A DNA stretch of 64,000 nt from the NCBI GenBank assembly GCA_030063045.1, contig JAQSEB010000023.1:2790001-2854000 (forward strand), written 5' to 3'. Numbering within the stretch: position 1 is the stretch's first letter; every line of letters starts with the position of its first letter. The notes beneath the pieces were generated by a model. That model ran no database searches and was not told where the DNA came from. It saw only the letters and a program-made list of their open reading frames with translations. Positions 21,626 through 34,035 of this stretch are shown one piece after another. The translations under genes were made by a program, and so were the position numbers. The stretch is from Pratylenchus scribneri. Taxonomy: Eukaryota > Nematoda > Chromadorea > Rhabditida > Pratylenchidae.

Positions 21626-24600
21626 ATGAGAATGTCTTATCCTCCAACAGAGGGACTTACTAGTCCGGAAATTGAAATTGCCGAAAGCGGTACAATGCTC
21701 GATAGCAAAGGGTAAAATTTCAACTTAATTATATTATTAATTTGCTCAATTAAATCAGGAAATTTAATGATCTGAAAGCAATGTTGGATAGCAATAAAGA
21801 AAATATCAAAATGGATGCAATGAGAAGGATAATCAATGTATTTTATTCTGTTTTATTCATTTTAATTCCATTAATTAAAAAGATGGTCGCACGTGGCAAA
21901 GATGTTTCTGAACTATTCCCTGCTATCGTGAAAAATGTAGCAGCAAAAAATTTAGAAGTAATTTAATTAAAATTAATCGAATAATAAATAATTTCAATTT
22001 TATTAGCTTAAAAAATTGGTTTATGTTTATTTGGTCCGCTATGCCGAAGAACAACAGGATTTGGCACTTCTCTCCATTAGTACATTCCAACGAGGTCTAA
22101 AGGATCCAAACCAGCTTATTCGAGTTTGTTTCATTTTTAAAAATAAATTATTTAATTTTATTTAAGGCCAGTGCCCTCCGTGTTCTTTCCTCAATTCGAG
22201 TGCAAATGATTGCACCGGTGATGATGTTGGCCATCAAAGAGGCGGTGAGGGATATGAGCCCATATGTGCGCAAAGTTGCTGCCCATGCCATTCCAAAACT
22301 CTTCTCACTTGATCCTGAATTGCAATCTTCCCTCATTGAATGCATTGATTTCCTCCTTGGTCCAATTTATTATTTTTAATTTAAATAATTTCAATTTTAG
22401 GTGACAAACGTACACTCGTTTTGGGATCTGCCGTCTACGCTTTTGAACAAACTTGCCCGGATCGATTGGATTTATTGCATCGTCATTTTCGACTACTTTG
22501 TCGCGCATTGGCCGACATTGATGAATGGTTTAATTTAATTCAATTTTTATTCATTTTTAAATATTTAAGGGGCCAAATTGTTATGATCGGCCTATTGACC
22601 CGATATGCCCGTACCCAATTTCTCTCTCCATTTGGAAATGGACGAAAATGGAGCTTTGATGAATCAAAAGGCGTGGAAAAAGAAGAAAATGACCACCATT
22701 ATCCCCTGCAACCACCATTGGACCCGGATCATAATCTTTTGCTCAGCTCAGTCCGACCACTTTTACAAAGCAGGAATCCGGCGGTTGTAATGGTTTGTTT
22801 TCAAATTTACTCACTTCTTAATATAATAATCATTTAAAGGCCGTTGCCCAACTCCTCTATTACATTGCGCCCCATTCCCAATTGTCCGTCGTCCCGAGGG
22901 CATTGGTTCGCCTTTTGCGCGGTCCAAATGAAGTTCAATACATTATTTTGGTGAACATTGCCAGCATTTGTGTGAATACGGCCAGACAGCAGCAAGATAA
23001 AGAAGTGTTTGCAATAAGCAAAGTAAAAAGGAATTATTTTATGAAAATAATAAATAATTTTTAGAATTTATTTGAGCCATTTTTGAAAAGTTTTTTCATC
23101 CGTTCCTCTGAACCAATTCATGTTAAACAATTAAAATTGCAAGTTTTGACCAGTTTGGTTACGGAAGCAAATGTCCAATTGGTTATTCGGGAATTACAAG
23201 TAAAATTACAATTTTAAATTTATTTATTTTTGGCTATATTTTAAGGCATATATGCAAATGAACGATTTGGCCGATGCGGCCATCGACGCAATTGGCCGGT
23301 GTGCCCTCCAAGTCCCATCGGCGGCAGATTCATGTTTGGCCACTTTAATCCGGATTATTTCCTCCAATGGCACAAGGGAACAAATTATTTGTGCTTCGGT
23401 GGTGGTTTTGAAAAGATTACTCCATTCCGATGCTCCTTTGCCGCTGCTGAAACGAGTTTTTCGATTAATTGACAATGTCAAGGTAAAAAATGAATTATTT
23501 AAAATAATTTTCAAAATATTATTTAAAATAGGCTCCAATGGCGAGGGCATGCATTCTTTGGTTGATTGGAATTCATATCAAAAAGGTCCCAAAATTGGCA
23601 CCGGATTTATTACGAAAAGTGGCCACAACATTTTGTGAAGAAGCTGAATGTGTTAAGGTCAACTTTTTCTGTTATTTATTAAATTATTAATCACCATTTT
23701 TAGCTTCAAGCATTAAATTTGACCGTTCGTCTTTGGATAATTGACCCGGCGAATCGAGAAGGCAAATGTGCACTTTTGGTCAAATATATTTTCCAATTGG
23801 CCCGTTATGATCGTTCCTATGACATCCGTGATCGGTGCCGATTTCTACGAAATTTCATTTTTGGCTTTTCTTCCACAAATGAAAAACAAATTGAAGAAAA
23901 TGGAAATGAAGATGAAGGGGAGCAGCAACAAAATGGACAACCGGAAAATAATAATGACAATGGATTGGTGAGGAGAAATTAGTAAAATTAAGTCTTAAAT
24001 TTTTTAGATAAAATTTCCACTGGAAATATTCCTCAGTGAGAGGCCGGCCCCTGTCGTACAAAACACTTTTGCTGATCGGGCCGAACATTTCCAACTGGGC
24101 ACACTTTCCCATTTGCTTAATCAGGTGAAAAAATTCAGCAAAATTCGTTCCAATTTTATATTAAAGAAATGTTCCGGCTATACGGAATTGCCCGATTTCC
24201 CCGTGGAACAACCTGACCCAACAATTCGCCGTTCAGCGTATCCTTTGCCCAGCGATTCACCAAAAATCAAACCTCAACAAAAAATGGACGAGGACGAAGA
24301 ATTCACTTCATTTGATGAGGAAGAAGAAGAAAGTGAAAAGGATGAAGATGAGGAGGAAGATGAAGAAGACGAAGAAGAAGAGGAGGAAGAATGTGGGCTA
24401 AATAAGAAATATTAAAATTAATTTATTTAAATATTTAGCTGATTCAACTGATGATGAGGAAAATTCAGTGGAAGAAGAAGAGGAGGAGGAAAAACTGAAG
24501 AAACCAATTAAAATTGAAAATGCTGAAAAATTGGAAGAGAAGAAAAAACAACAAAAAACTGAGAAGAAGAAATTGGAAGATGATTTACTTTTGCTCGACC

Positions 24601-25541
24601 TTGACTTTGGGCCACCAATTATGCCAACTTCCTCCTCATCCTCAATACCCACCGGCATTTACTCAAAATGGACAAGAACACCGGCACAATGGGTTCCCGA
24701 TGAATTTTCCGTAATTTTGTTTAATTAATAATTATTTAATTTCAATAATTTAAGCTTCATTTGGTCCAATCAGTGGTGTCCGGTGGATTAACGGTGGATG
24801 GACGATTTTGTCGTTCTTCGTGCCTCTTCTCAAATTCAATGGTTTGCCTTGAATTGCAAATCAGCTTTCGGCATTCAAAAATTCGCAGCAGCGATGTTCA
24901 ATTGAATCCAAATTTGCCAGTAAATTTATTTGACAAAACAATAATTTAATAATTATTTTAGTGTAATTTATTAACAAGTGGACCAGCAATTTTGACCGGA
25001 TTGAATGAAGGAGAACGACGAAGAGTGACTTTGGGCATTGATTTTGCTGATTCCGCCCAAACATCAGAATGGACAATAAAATGGGCGAATGGCGAGAAAA
25101 TGGCACAATTCCAAGTTCAAGTAAAAATATTAAAACATTAATTAAAATAATTTTAATGCTTTGTTTAGGCTCCCTATGGCGAACAAATTGAACCAATCGA
25201 ACTTTCAAGTGAAATATTTTTGGAAAAGCGCGCCAAATTGGGAGGAATGAATAAAGTGCAAAAGAAAATAACCAAAGCACCAGATTCATTTACAGCCAGG
25301 CAACTGTTCGAATTGTGCAATTGTAAACAAATAATTGGCTTAAAGGTTGGTAAAAAAATATTTTTAAAAATTATTTAAAATTTTTTAGTTTTGTTTTGTT
25401 GCTCAAACAATTTCCCGCAAAGAATTGGTTTTGATCTCATTTTTGGCGGTGGATGAGGAAAATTGGTGCTTACAAATAAATTGTGAAAATATTGCATTTG
25501 CGTCAATTTTTGCAGAAGAATTATTTAACAAATTAGGCTGA
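21626..25541 (+). CDS. apb-3: AP-3 adaptor complex subunit beta
   Basis: Many exons (about 18-20) with tiny introns encode roughly 950-1000 aa. The N-terminal adaptin trunk is clear: [129 protein letters not shown] and [16 protein letters not shown]. After the trunk comes a long Glu/Asp/Ser hinge (about 24280-24520), typical of AP-3 beta, then the C-terminal appendage starting near [20 protein letters not shown]-3 sorts cargo from endosomes to lysosomes and lysosome-related organelles. The acidic hinge and VEKEENDHH loop favour AP-3 over AP-1/2 beta. Start: [11 protein letters not shown]; a second in-frame Met lies two codons on. Confidence 0.92.
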
Positions 25542-25709
25542 ATTTTATTTTTCATTATTATCATAAAAACATTCCAAAATAATTTAAAATCTTTCTTTAA
25601 ATTTTATTATTCTTTCCATTTTTTCATATTATTCTGTAATATCATATTTTATTTTTTTGATAAATATTTTGATTTTATTAAATCGAAAATTAAAATATGT
25701 CTAAAAAAC

Positions 25710-25969
25710 CTAGCGCATAGGCACCAAAAATTGTATTTTTTTACTAAAAATATAAGTAGAATGTATAAAAAATCCTAAAAAATGAAAATCAAGCCCGAAA
25801 AAAATATCTGCCCCGAAGAGGGTTCGAACCCGCGACCTCATTTGGTACAAAAAAAACATGAAACCACTAAGCTAAAATTGTCGTTTTTAGCTGAGTGATT
25901 AAATTTTCCTTATAAAACCCTAACCAACGTATCAAAAGAGCAATAAAAAAAGAGTGCCAAAAGCACTAG
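25710..25969 (-). mobile_element. tRNA-like short interspersed element, copy 1
   Basis: About 260 bp bounded by CTAGCGCATAGG on the left and GCACTAG on the right. On the minus strand it holds A-box-like TTTAGCTTAGTGGTT and B-box-like CGGGTTCGAACCC, spaced as in tRNA genes, followed by a T-rich run. The arms do not pair into a working tRNA. A second copy of the same length with the same ends lies at 44287-44545. Confidence 0.8.
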
Positions 25970-26023
25970 AGTTATCTTTATATTTACCCTTATTTTCCTC
26001 ATCAATTTGTATATTTTGAATTA

Positions 26024-27031
26024 ATGGTAAAAATTGGATTTATCCGGCCTTACGTTTGTCGTCATTTTTCTTCAATTATTGCTGCCAATGATGCAAAAAT
26101 ATCAATTCAATCGAAGGTAAATTTAATCTTTTTGATATTATTTCATTAAATTAATTCAGAAAAACAATCAAAATTCTGCACTAATTCAAATTAATGAACA
26201 AAATAAATGGCCGATTGAAGAATTGGAACAATTCAGGGCAAGTTGCAGTGTTCAAGCTGAATTCATCAAAGAAGGTTCAAAAATCATTCCCAAAATTTTA
26301 TTAATTTTTTTTTTCAGAAGAGGAAAAACAATTACTCGCTGAAATTGAACCTCATATGAAGAGAATGCGATGGGAAGAAGAACATTGGGATCAACAAATT
26401 CATCTATATCGTGAACGAGAACAACGAAGGTTGGATTAGGGTTTTGGATATAGGTAAATTATCCAATTATTAAGTTCAGATGGAGTGAAGAAAATCAACG
26501 GATAATTGACCGAATTTGGGCAGATTCCTTCCCCAATCCAAAAAGGCGCTCTCCATTTGTGCATATTCTTGACCTTCATCCGGATGGTTTTATTCGCCCT
26601 CATTTAGATGAATCAAGGTTATTAATTTCTTCCTTTGTTTATATTTATTAATGAATAATTTTAGGTATTGTGGCAATGTAATCAGTGGCCTATCCCTTCT
26701 TTCACCCTCGGTTATGCGTTTGAGGCACCAAAAGCCCGAATTGGCTGATTTTTGTTGGGCAGATTTGCTACTTCCCCGACGGTCTCTTTACCGGCTCAAT
26801 GGAATTGCCCGCTTTGAATTTACCCATGAAATTTTGACAAATTCCGAAAGCTTTTTTCACGGGGAACCAGTGCTTAAAGAAAGGCGAATTTCCATTATTT
26901 GTAGAGAATATCCGGAACATCAAAGTATAATTTAAAAATTGAATTAAATTCCACCAATTAAATCATTTTAAGGGGTCAAGGAGGAAATGCCAAGAAATGT
27001 TCTGCAGCCAATTGATATCAAAAATGAATGA
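26024..27031 (+). CDS. ALKBH7: Alpha-ketoglutarate-dependent dioxygenase ALKBH7 homologue (mitochondrial)
   Basis: About six exons, roughly 250 aa. The N-terminus (MVKIGFIRPYVCRHFSSIIA) is basic and amphipathic, consistent with a mitochondrial presequence. The middle has EEHWDQQIHLYREREQRRWS. The JmjC-like AlkB core is HILDLHPDGFIRPHLDESRY (HxD iron ligands in HLD), GLSLLSPSVMRLRH, LLLPRRSLYRLNGIARFEF and THEI (third iron ligand), then ERRISIICRE with the 2-oxoglutarate-binding Arg. In mammals ALKBH7 acts in the mitochondrial matrix on programmed necrosis, fat metabolism and mitochondrial RNA modification. All metal and cosubstrate residues are present, so it should be active. It sits 55 bp downstream of the tRNA-like element and about 120 bp tail-to-tail from the PIR-1 gene. 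Confidence 0.9.
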
Positions 27032-27151
27032 AGAGTGATTTAATTAATTGATTTTATGAACCAAATTTATTCTCATTTTGTATAAAAATAATTTGAATAA
27101 AATAACAATATTATTTATTATTCCATTTATTAATCATTTTGTCCTTCTAAA

Positions 27152-28410
27152 TCATTCCCTTCGGCCATTAAATCGATTCTCAATTTGGTACAAAGTTTGA
27201 ATGTAATTTTCTCGTTCAATTGGATATCCACGGGCTTCGGCAAAACCTTAAAAGAATTTAATTATAAGTAAAATTAATTATAAATACATTCGAGTGCACG
27301 TTTGGCGGTCCATCCCTTCTCTTGAATCAAAAAACGACAAATCAAATAACCAGTTCGGTTTAGGCCATGGGTGCAATGAACGCCGATTAGTTTTTCTACA
27401 AATTTTAAAATTATTTAAAATGTAAATTAGTCAAACCGTTATCCGCGTTTTGTTGAAGGAATCGATTTATGGAAATTGCAAATCGTCTGTAAGAATGTTC
27501 ATTTGTATTCACTGATTGACCGGGGCAGGAATGTTTTTCGTATTTTACCTAAAATTAAATTAATAGATTTATTTGAATAAAATTAAAACCTCATATTCGG
27601 ACCAAAGGCTACTGTCATAATATCGATTTGTCGCGGTCAAATCGACCACCAATCCAAGTTGACCATTCAATGAGGTGACCTAAAGTAGAATTATTTAAAT
27701 ATTTAATTTATATCCCTCATCATTTACATGTTCGGTAATTGTTTGAACATTGAATGGTTTAATATTTTTTCTTGATTGAAAGAATTCCGGTCCCAATGGA
27801 CATTTGAATGGCAAAAAGCGGGTATTTTCCAGTGGTCGGCCTATTCCATTTGAATAATTGTTCCATCTTTGGGAAAGTTTTAAATTACTATCAATCTTTT
27901 TTTTTATATTTTACCTGTCCGGTAGAGGATTATTCCGAGTTTTGTTTTTGAACTCGCCATTCTGACTATTTTGTCCATTATTTGGCTCATCATTCTTTTG
28001 TTCTTCTTCCTTCTTTTGTTGAAACTTTTGCTTTCGTTTTTCCCTTCTTTTCTTATTCTTCTCCTTTCGTTTATTTATTTTTGACTCATCAATTTGGTCA
28101 CTTTCTTTCTTTGAACAATTATAATTTACCTAAAAATGTACAAATATTCATTTTCTGTTTTTAAGCTTTATTTAACCGTAATATTTGGCATAGAACGGCG
28201 CCAAGGTTCAGCAACAAATGGTGGACGATAATGACCATTATTTTGGCTTAAACATGGATATTTTGAAGATTGTCCACCACCATAATTAGTTGACCAATTG
28301 GAAAAACAATTATTTGATGGTGGCGGTGGTTGAATGAATGGATTTGACGAAGAATGACCATCATTCCAGGCGGAAGGAGGTGGATCCGTGTAATGTCGAT
28401 AACGTTTCAT
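27152..28410 (-). CDS. pir-1: RNA 5'-triphosphatase/phosphatase, PIR-1 (DUSP11) homologue
   Basis: About six exons. Exon 1 (28410 to about 28180) encodes MKRYRHYTDPPPSAW and an Asn/Pro/Gly-rich stretch. Exon 2 is a very basic segment with KRKEKNKKRREKRKQKFQQK, likely a nuclear localisation or RNA-binding tail. The catalytic domain follows: NNYSNGIGRPLENTRFLPFK, GQLGLVVDLTATNRYYD, and the Cys-phosphatase loop GVHCTHGLNRTGYLICRFL (HCxxGxxRTG; Cys and Arg present). The C-terminus is AKRALECFAEARGYPIERE then ENRFNGRRE. The Lys/Arg-rich extension lies before the domain. In C. elegans PIR-1 trims 5' triphosphates from small RNAs and Dicer/ERI-complex RNAs. Same strand as EIF4A3, starting 285 bp after its stop. 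No clear trans-splice acceptor is seen between them. Confidence 0.9.
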
Positions 28411-28695
28411 CCAACCTTCCTTTTATTGAAATTAAAAATTGAGTTTTAAATTATTGGAAAAATATTATCAGCGATTTAATTGTTTAATTAAATGATTGCA
28501 TTGGGTCGAGATTATTTATCACGGACAACACAAAATTAAAAGATGATAAATAAAATAGGCGATTATTTATTGAATAAATGAAAATAAATTGGTTGAATTT
28601 GTAAAATAAATGAGTAAAATCGATCGCCCAAATTTATCAGATCAATCTTCCAAAAACAAATAATTATCCTTCATTCATTTCATCTTCTCTTCTCA

Positions 28696-30315
28696 TCAAA
28701 TAAGTTCCCCAACATTCATTGGCATTTCATCAATCTTTAAAATAAATAAATGAGTGAATATTATTATTTTTAATTTAACCTGTGTCGAATAATATTGTTC
28801 AATGTCGCGGAGAATGCGTATGTCATCATTCTTGACAAAATTAATGGCAACACCCTTTCGGCCATAACGACCGGAACGACCAATTCGATGAATGTAGAGT
28901 TCACGGTTGTTCGGCAAATCATAATTGATGACCAATGAAACTTGCGGAACATCCAATCCTCGAGCCCAAACATCCGTGCTGATTAAAACGCGACTAAAAT
29001 GAAAATATTAATATTGAATAATTTGTATTTTACGTACCTTTCTCCGCCACGAAATTGCTTCATAATGTCATCACGTTCCTTTTGTTCCATATCCGAATGC
29101 ATGCAGCAAACTGTGAAATTCGCTTCTCGCATTTTCTCAGTCAGCCAATCGACCTATAAATTTATATTTTTGTAATTTTATTATTGAATTTAATTATTTG
29201 GATTACCTTACGGCGAGTGTTGCAAAATATGACAGCCTGGGTGATGGTCAACGTGTCGTAAAGGTCGGTGAGTGTGTCGAATTTCCATTCTTCTCGTTCA
29301 ACGGCCACAAAGAATTGCTTAATGCCTTCCAATGTCAATTCATCACTAAAAATTATTCAAAAATAATTTTGGTTTGGATGATATTAAATAAAATAACCGT
29401 TTAACCAAAACACGGATTGGGTCGGTCATAAATTTGCTGGTCATTTCCAGAATGTCATGAGGCAATGTTGCGCTAAGCAAAACAACTTGGGCTTGTGGCG
29501 GCAAATAGCGGTAAATGTCATAAATTTGCTCTTTGAATCCTTTGTTCAGCATTTCGTCCGCTTCATCCAAAACAAGCAATTTGATGGACCGAGTGCGAAG
29601 ATTGCGGCGTCGAATCATATCTCAAAATTAATTTAAAAATTATTAAATCTTTGAAGTTATTTTATACCAAAAACGCGTCCTGGTGTGCCAGACACAATGT
29701 GTTGGCCATAATCCAATTTGCGAATATCCTCGCCCACATTTGTTCCTCCAATGCAAGCATGGCATTGCACATTCATGTAGTCGCCCAATGCAAGTATGAC
29801 CTAATATTGTGTTTTTAAATTAATCGATTAAGTTAAATTTACTTTTTGAATTTGGACGGCCAGTTCACGAGTTGGAGCCAGAATCAATGCCTGGGTTTCG
29901 CGAGTTTTCACGTCGATCTTTTGAAGAACACCAATGGAGAAGGTCGCTGTTTTACCAGTTCCCGACTGTGCTTGGGCGATCACATCACGTTCCTTTGAAA
30001 ATGAAATTGGATTAAAAATCAATCGCAAATATGTAAAAATAAACCTTGACAATTTGCTTAATTGCGCGTTGTTGAATGGCCGATGGTTTCTCAAAGCCGT
30101 AGGAGTATATTCCACGTAAAAGATCACTAAAAAATTGATGTTGATTATTAAATACATTGAATAAATGCAACAAACTTGTTCAGTCCCATTTTGTCGAATG
30201 ATTGGATGACTTCCACCTCCTCACTTGTCTCAAATTCAACATTTGATAAATCCTCCATTTCAATGCGTCGCTTTCTCCCAGCCATACTACTTTCGACCGC
30301 AACAGTTGTAGTCAT
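28696..30315 (-). CDS. EIF4A3: ATP-dependent RNA helicase eIF4A-III (exon junction complex)
   Basis: About eight exons give a full DEAD-box helicase of normal size (about 400 aa). Motifs in order: Q-motif region [20 protein letters not shown], motif I AQSGTGKT, Ia [12 protein letters not shown] in [16 protein letters not shown], Ib TPGR, motif II DEAD, motif III SAT, then [20 protein letters not shown], motif [15 protein letters not shown], motif [21 protein letters not shown], motif [21 protein letters not shown], and the C-terminus [40 protein letters not shown] and the I/L-end favour eIF4A3 over eIF4A1/2. It is the RNA-clamping core of the exon junction complex in the nucleus. It lies upstream of pir-1 on the same strand. 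Confidence 0.95.
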
Positions 30316-30700
30316 TTTTATTTTCGATCAAGTATTTTAAACTTTAAATTCTAAATTTTGTAAATTAGGGAGGAAAATTTCGCAAATGAAGAAAATAAAA
30401 AGATGTAAACTTTTCAGGGAAGCTTATTAGAATTTAGAAGGGACAAGTGAATAAAAATAAACCGGGCTATGTCCGACTCCGAACTCTGTCGCTTTATTAT
30501 TTCTTTCCTTCTTATTCTTCCATTTTCCTTTTAATATCTTTCTTTTTTTCTTTGCTTATAATAAATATTAATTTTTTGGCATTTTGTAACAAATTTTTTC
30601 AAATGGATAAAACCAACTCTTTCTTTTATTACAGTATGTCGAATTTGAGAAATTTGAACATGAGAATTAAAATTTCGTACAAAAGTGTGAAAGTGAATTA
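30316..30700. other. Intergenic, upstream of EIF4A3
   Basis: Promoter/5' region of EIF4A3 up to the maT element. Nothing specific is recognised. Confidence 0.5.
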
Positions 30701-31976
30701 CAGGGTGGCCGAAAAGTCCGTTCCCACTTGTTTTTTATCATAACTTTATTACAAATAAAGATAAATGGATTAAAATACAATCAAATGATGGACAAAAGAA
30801 AGGGGTATAACAATAATTAAATTGATTCAAAATGGCCACCCTTGGCTTTGATACATAGACGTAAACGTTTGGGGAAATTTTCGCAAATGGCACGCAGCTC
30901 TTGGACCGGAATTTTCGCCCATTCCCTAAGAAGGGACTGTCGTAATGACTCCAAATTTTTATGTGGTTTAGCACAGGCCCTGGCCTCCAAAATGGACCAT
31001 ACAGAATAATCCATAGGGTTCAGATCCGGGGAATAGGGAGGCCATTCTTCGGTGGAAATGAACCCAGGCAAATGGTCCCGACACCACTCCTGAACTTCTC
31101 GGGCCTTATGGGCGGGGGCAGAGTCTTGCTGAAAAATCCATTCCCTATTCCCGAAATGGGTCCTGGCCCAAGGTTCTAAAACCCCCTGGAGAATTTCTTG
31201 AAGGTAGTAGTTTTTGTTGATTTTGACCCCCGGATCCACAAAAACCAGCGGAGTCTTACCCGATGAGCAAATTCCGGCCCAAACCATTAATTGTTGGGGA
31301 TGTTGGGAATGGGAAACAATCTTATCAGAAAGAGGAGGTTTTGTTGTCCATATTCTGTCATTTTGATGATTATGCGCCACCTCGATGGTGAAGATTTTTT
31401 CATCCGAAAACAGAATCTCAGGACCTGCGTGCCGCTGAAGGAGGAGTCGACATCTTTGGACTCTAATTCTTTTGTTTTGATCATTCAGAAATTGAACTTT
31501 TTGGAGCTTGTAGGCCTTTATCCCAAGTTCAGATTTTGCAATGCATCGAACCGATGTTCTTCCAATTCCGGTTTCACGGGCCACTTTTCTCATTGAGATC
31601 CTTGAATTTCGCTTGACTCGCATTTTGATGATTTTCCGGTTTCTGGGTGTGTTCACTGACTTGGGTCTTCCGCTTCTTTTGAGGTCCTCTATTGTGCCAA
31701 ATTCCCTATACAATTTATTTGGACTTTTTCTTTGAAATTTTTTTTACCGGAATTTTTTGATGATTTTGCTCACACCCCTTTTGGAGAGGCCAACTTGGGT
31801 TGCAATCTTTGAAGGCGCCATTCCCGAATTAAATAATGCAATAACGGAATTTCTTTTATCAGCCATTATAGGAAAATGTTTGGGCTAAAAAATGAACTAT
31901 AATTCAATAATCCCACGAATGAATGAAAATCAATAAAATAAAAATAAAAGTGGGAACGGATTTTTCGGCCACCCTG
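30701..31976 (-). mobile_element. Complete maT-type mariner transposon
   Basis: 1276 bp with terminal inverted repeats of about 30 bp: left CAGGGTGGCCGAAAAGTCCG, right its reverse complement with one A for G. It is flanked by TA on both sides (30699-30700 and 31977-31978), the Tc1/mariner target duplication. The internal gene is on the minus strand. The near-identical repeats and open frame suggest a young copy. It ends 9 bp from the stop codon of the GT14 gene, so it lies in that gene's 3' region. Confidence 0.95.
30817..31866 (-). CDS. maT (DD37D) mariner transposase, apparently intact
   Basis: Two exons, 31866-31748 and 31705-30817, separated by a 42-nt intron (GTAAAAAA..TATAG) give 335 aa without a stop. 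N-terminal helix-turn-helix: ALFNSGMAPSKIATQVGLSK. A second HTH with GRP: DLKRSGRPKSVNTPRNRK, then ISMRKVARETGIGRTSVRCI. Catalytic core: ILFSDEKIF (first Asp), QQDSAPAHKA (second Asp) and YSPDLNPMDYSVW (third Asp). There are 37 residues between the second and third Asp, the DD37D signature of the maT clade. It catalyses cut-and-paste transposition. Without splicing the N-terminal DNA-binding helix would be lost, so the intron must be removed for a full protein. Confidence 0.93.
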
Positions 31977-31985
31977 TATAAAAAA

Positions 31986-34035
31986 TTAGAAAGACATTAT
32001 GCAATTATTCTCGAATGGATCTTTGTATCGAATATTGGCTGCTTTCACTGTAGGCAAAGTGCTATATGAATTTGCTTTAAATTTTGACTGTTCCCTCCAA
32101 TCCAATGCCCTTTCAAACACACTTTTCCATAAGCAAAAATATGCTTAAATTTGGAAATACATTTAATAAAATATTAATTTAATTTACCGGCTGGTTGATA
32201 GTCCAAATATAATTTGTGGGCAATTAATTCTGGTCTTTTGATTAAAATTGGCAAATCTCCAACACCAAATACGCATGATTGACTAACAAATTTGCCTGTT
32301 TTAAAAGTATTACAAAGTGTTATTCATTACAAATTTCTCTCACAACTGACCCTGACACTCATCAATTTTTGAATTTTGCCAGACTTGGTATCGTGAAATG
32401 TAATAGTTTTGAGGTCGAAATGGTTCATCCGATAAAGTTTCATTTTCCTCATCTTTGATTTCTTCTTCCTCTCCAAGTTCCTTGAGTTTATTGCACCGGG
32501 AGGTGGCATTGAAGAATGAGAGGGCATCAAAACCACCGGGAATTTTCACTTCTATAAATTTAAATAATTTTTCATCAAATCCCATTCATCAAAGACCGTT
32601 TGGATTTCCGGCAATTGTTGCCCAAATGCTTTCATCCGAACAATCACTGTGTTGCAAATAACGCATCAGCCGTCTCACTTTATTACTTTTGATCATTGCA
32701 TTTGCCGCTTGCCGGCTTATTAAAGCAGAAAGACTCGATTTCCATAGGGTCAATGGCGGTTTTGTAAACTAAAAAATAAGATTCAATAGAAGTTTTGTGA
32801 TTTCTCACCTTTATTTCTTTGTGAAGTAATGTCGATTTAAGTTTGTTGACTTCCATATTTACCGTTCCATTCAGACTTTTGAAGATTCTGACCATCTGAA
32901 ATTATCAATATGAAATATTTGATAATTTCATTAACATTTTTTGTACCTCCAAATTTGTTTTCAATGGCAAATCAACGCCGCTCAAGTACTAAAATTTGTT
33001 TTTTGATCTAAAATTGATTTTCTGCTGATTTACTTGATAATATTTCCAATCATGTTTCATTTCGGCTAAATACCGAAAACAGCTGAATACGGCACGGGTG
33101 ACTCCGAATTTGCACCATTCAATTTTTTCAACACTTTCCTTTTTGTCAAAAATATAAATTCCACTCATTTTCCACCATTTCCTACCATCACAAATATATT
33201 CGGGAAGCAATCGGTCAACAATTGCATTTGTTGTTTAAATTGTGAATCGGCCTTCTCGTCAACCACAAGGCAATATGCATTTTGGGGCTATTCAAATGAA
33301 AATTCATTGCTTCATGGATTCTGAATCCCTTTCTGAATTACTTGGTAAATGGCACTGAGCATGGCAAAAAATTGGAATGGTGTTTTGTGGGCGACTATGC
33401 CGTAGGCAAGTGGAAATCGTCGTTCTTCTTCTGACAATGGCCGATCCAAAAAAGGGAAAGTTTTCCGAAGGCGAGAGCACCTTTGATGGATTACTGTATT
33501 AAAAATAATAATGCAAAGATTTCACCCTAAATCCACAATTTCCGATGGTCTTTTTTCTTCCATTTCATTTAATAAATTGAATTTTGCCGAATCGAATGAC
33601 CAATATTCCAGCCTTTTTCGCTCAATCCATCCCAAATCTCCATTTATCATTTTTTGACACCATTTTCCATCCTCCAAAAGTGGAATTCCATCCAAAAATT
33701 GCTCGAGGGATGCATTTAATGCTCTCCTAATATTCAGAAGTGTTAATATTTTTGTAAAATTTATTAATATTTTACATTAATTTTTCACTTCGAGCATTCA
33801 ATTTATTTTCTGCTGCCTTCAAAAAATCATCAATCTCTGTTTCCGGCATAGGGGTATTCAAATTTGGGGTTGGCTTTATCTCTTCATTGTTAATGGTTTC
33901 ATTACCCAAAGCACTGAGAATTTGCTAAAATGTTGGAAGATTGGATTGGAATTATAATTAAGCAATTTTATATTTTTTAAATATTTAATTATATTTCCGT
34001 ACCGATATGAATAAAATAAAAAGTGGAAGCATCAT
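31986..34035 (-). CDS. Core-2/I-branching beta-1,6-N-acetylglucosaminyltransferase family (GT14)
   Basis: About ten exons. MMLPLFILFIS, split by the first intron, is a short signal-anchor. A stem with acidic and Pro-rich sequence follows (NEEIKPTPNLNTPMPETEID). The domain has SLEQFLDGIPLLEDGKWCQK, RRFPLAYGIVAHKTPFQFF, LSAIYQ joined to PQNAYCLVVDEKADSQFKQQ, LLTDCFPNIFVM, ESVEKIEWCKFGVTRAVFSC, HDWKYYQYLSGVDLPLKTN, EMVRIFKSLNGTVNMEV, CSDESIWATIAGNP and CVFGVGDLPILIKRPELIAH. These match nematode GLY-1-like GT14 proteins, which build branched O-glycans in the Golgi. The exon around 32650-32800 is modelled approximately. The transposon at 30701-31976 abuts its 3' end. It is divergent from the GT31 gene. 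Confidence 0.85.

Noticed and set aside
25795..25885. Functional tRNA gene on the minus strand
   Set aside because: A and B boxes are present but the T-stem has mismatches and the acceptor stems do not pair; the same sequence is repeated at 44 kb as part of an element.
30961..31735. Plus-strand open frames across the maT element
   Set aside because: They are antisense shadows of the transposase, whose catalytic motifs are on the minus strand.
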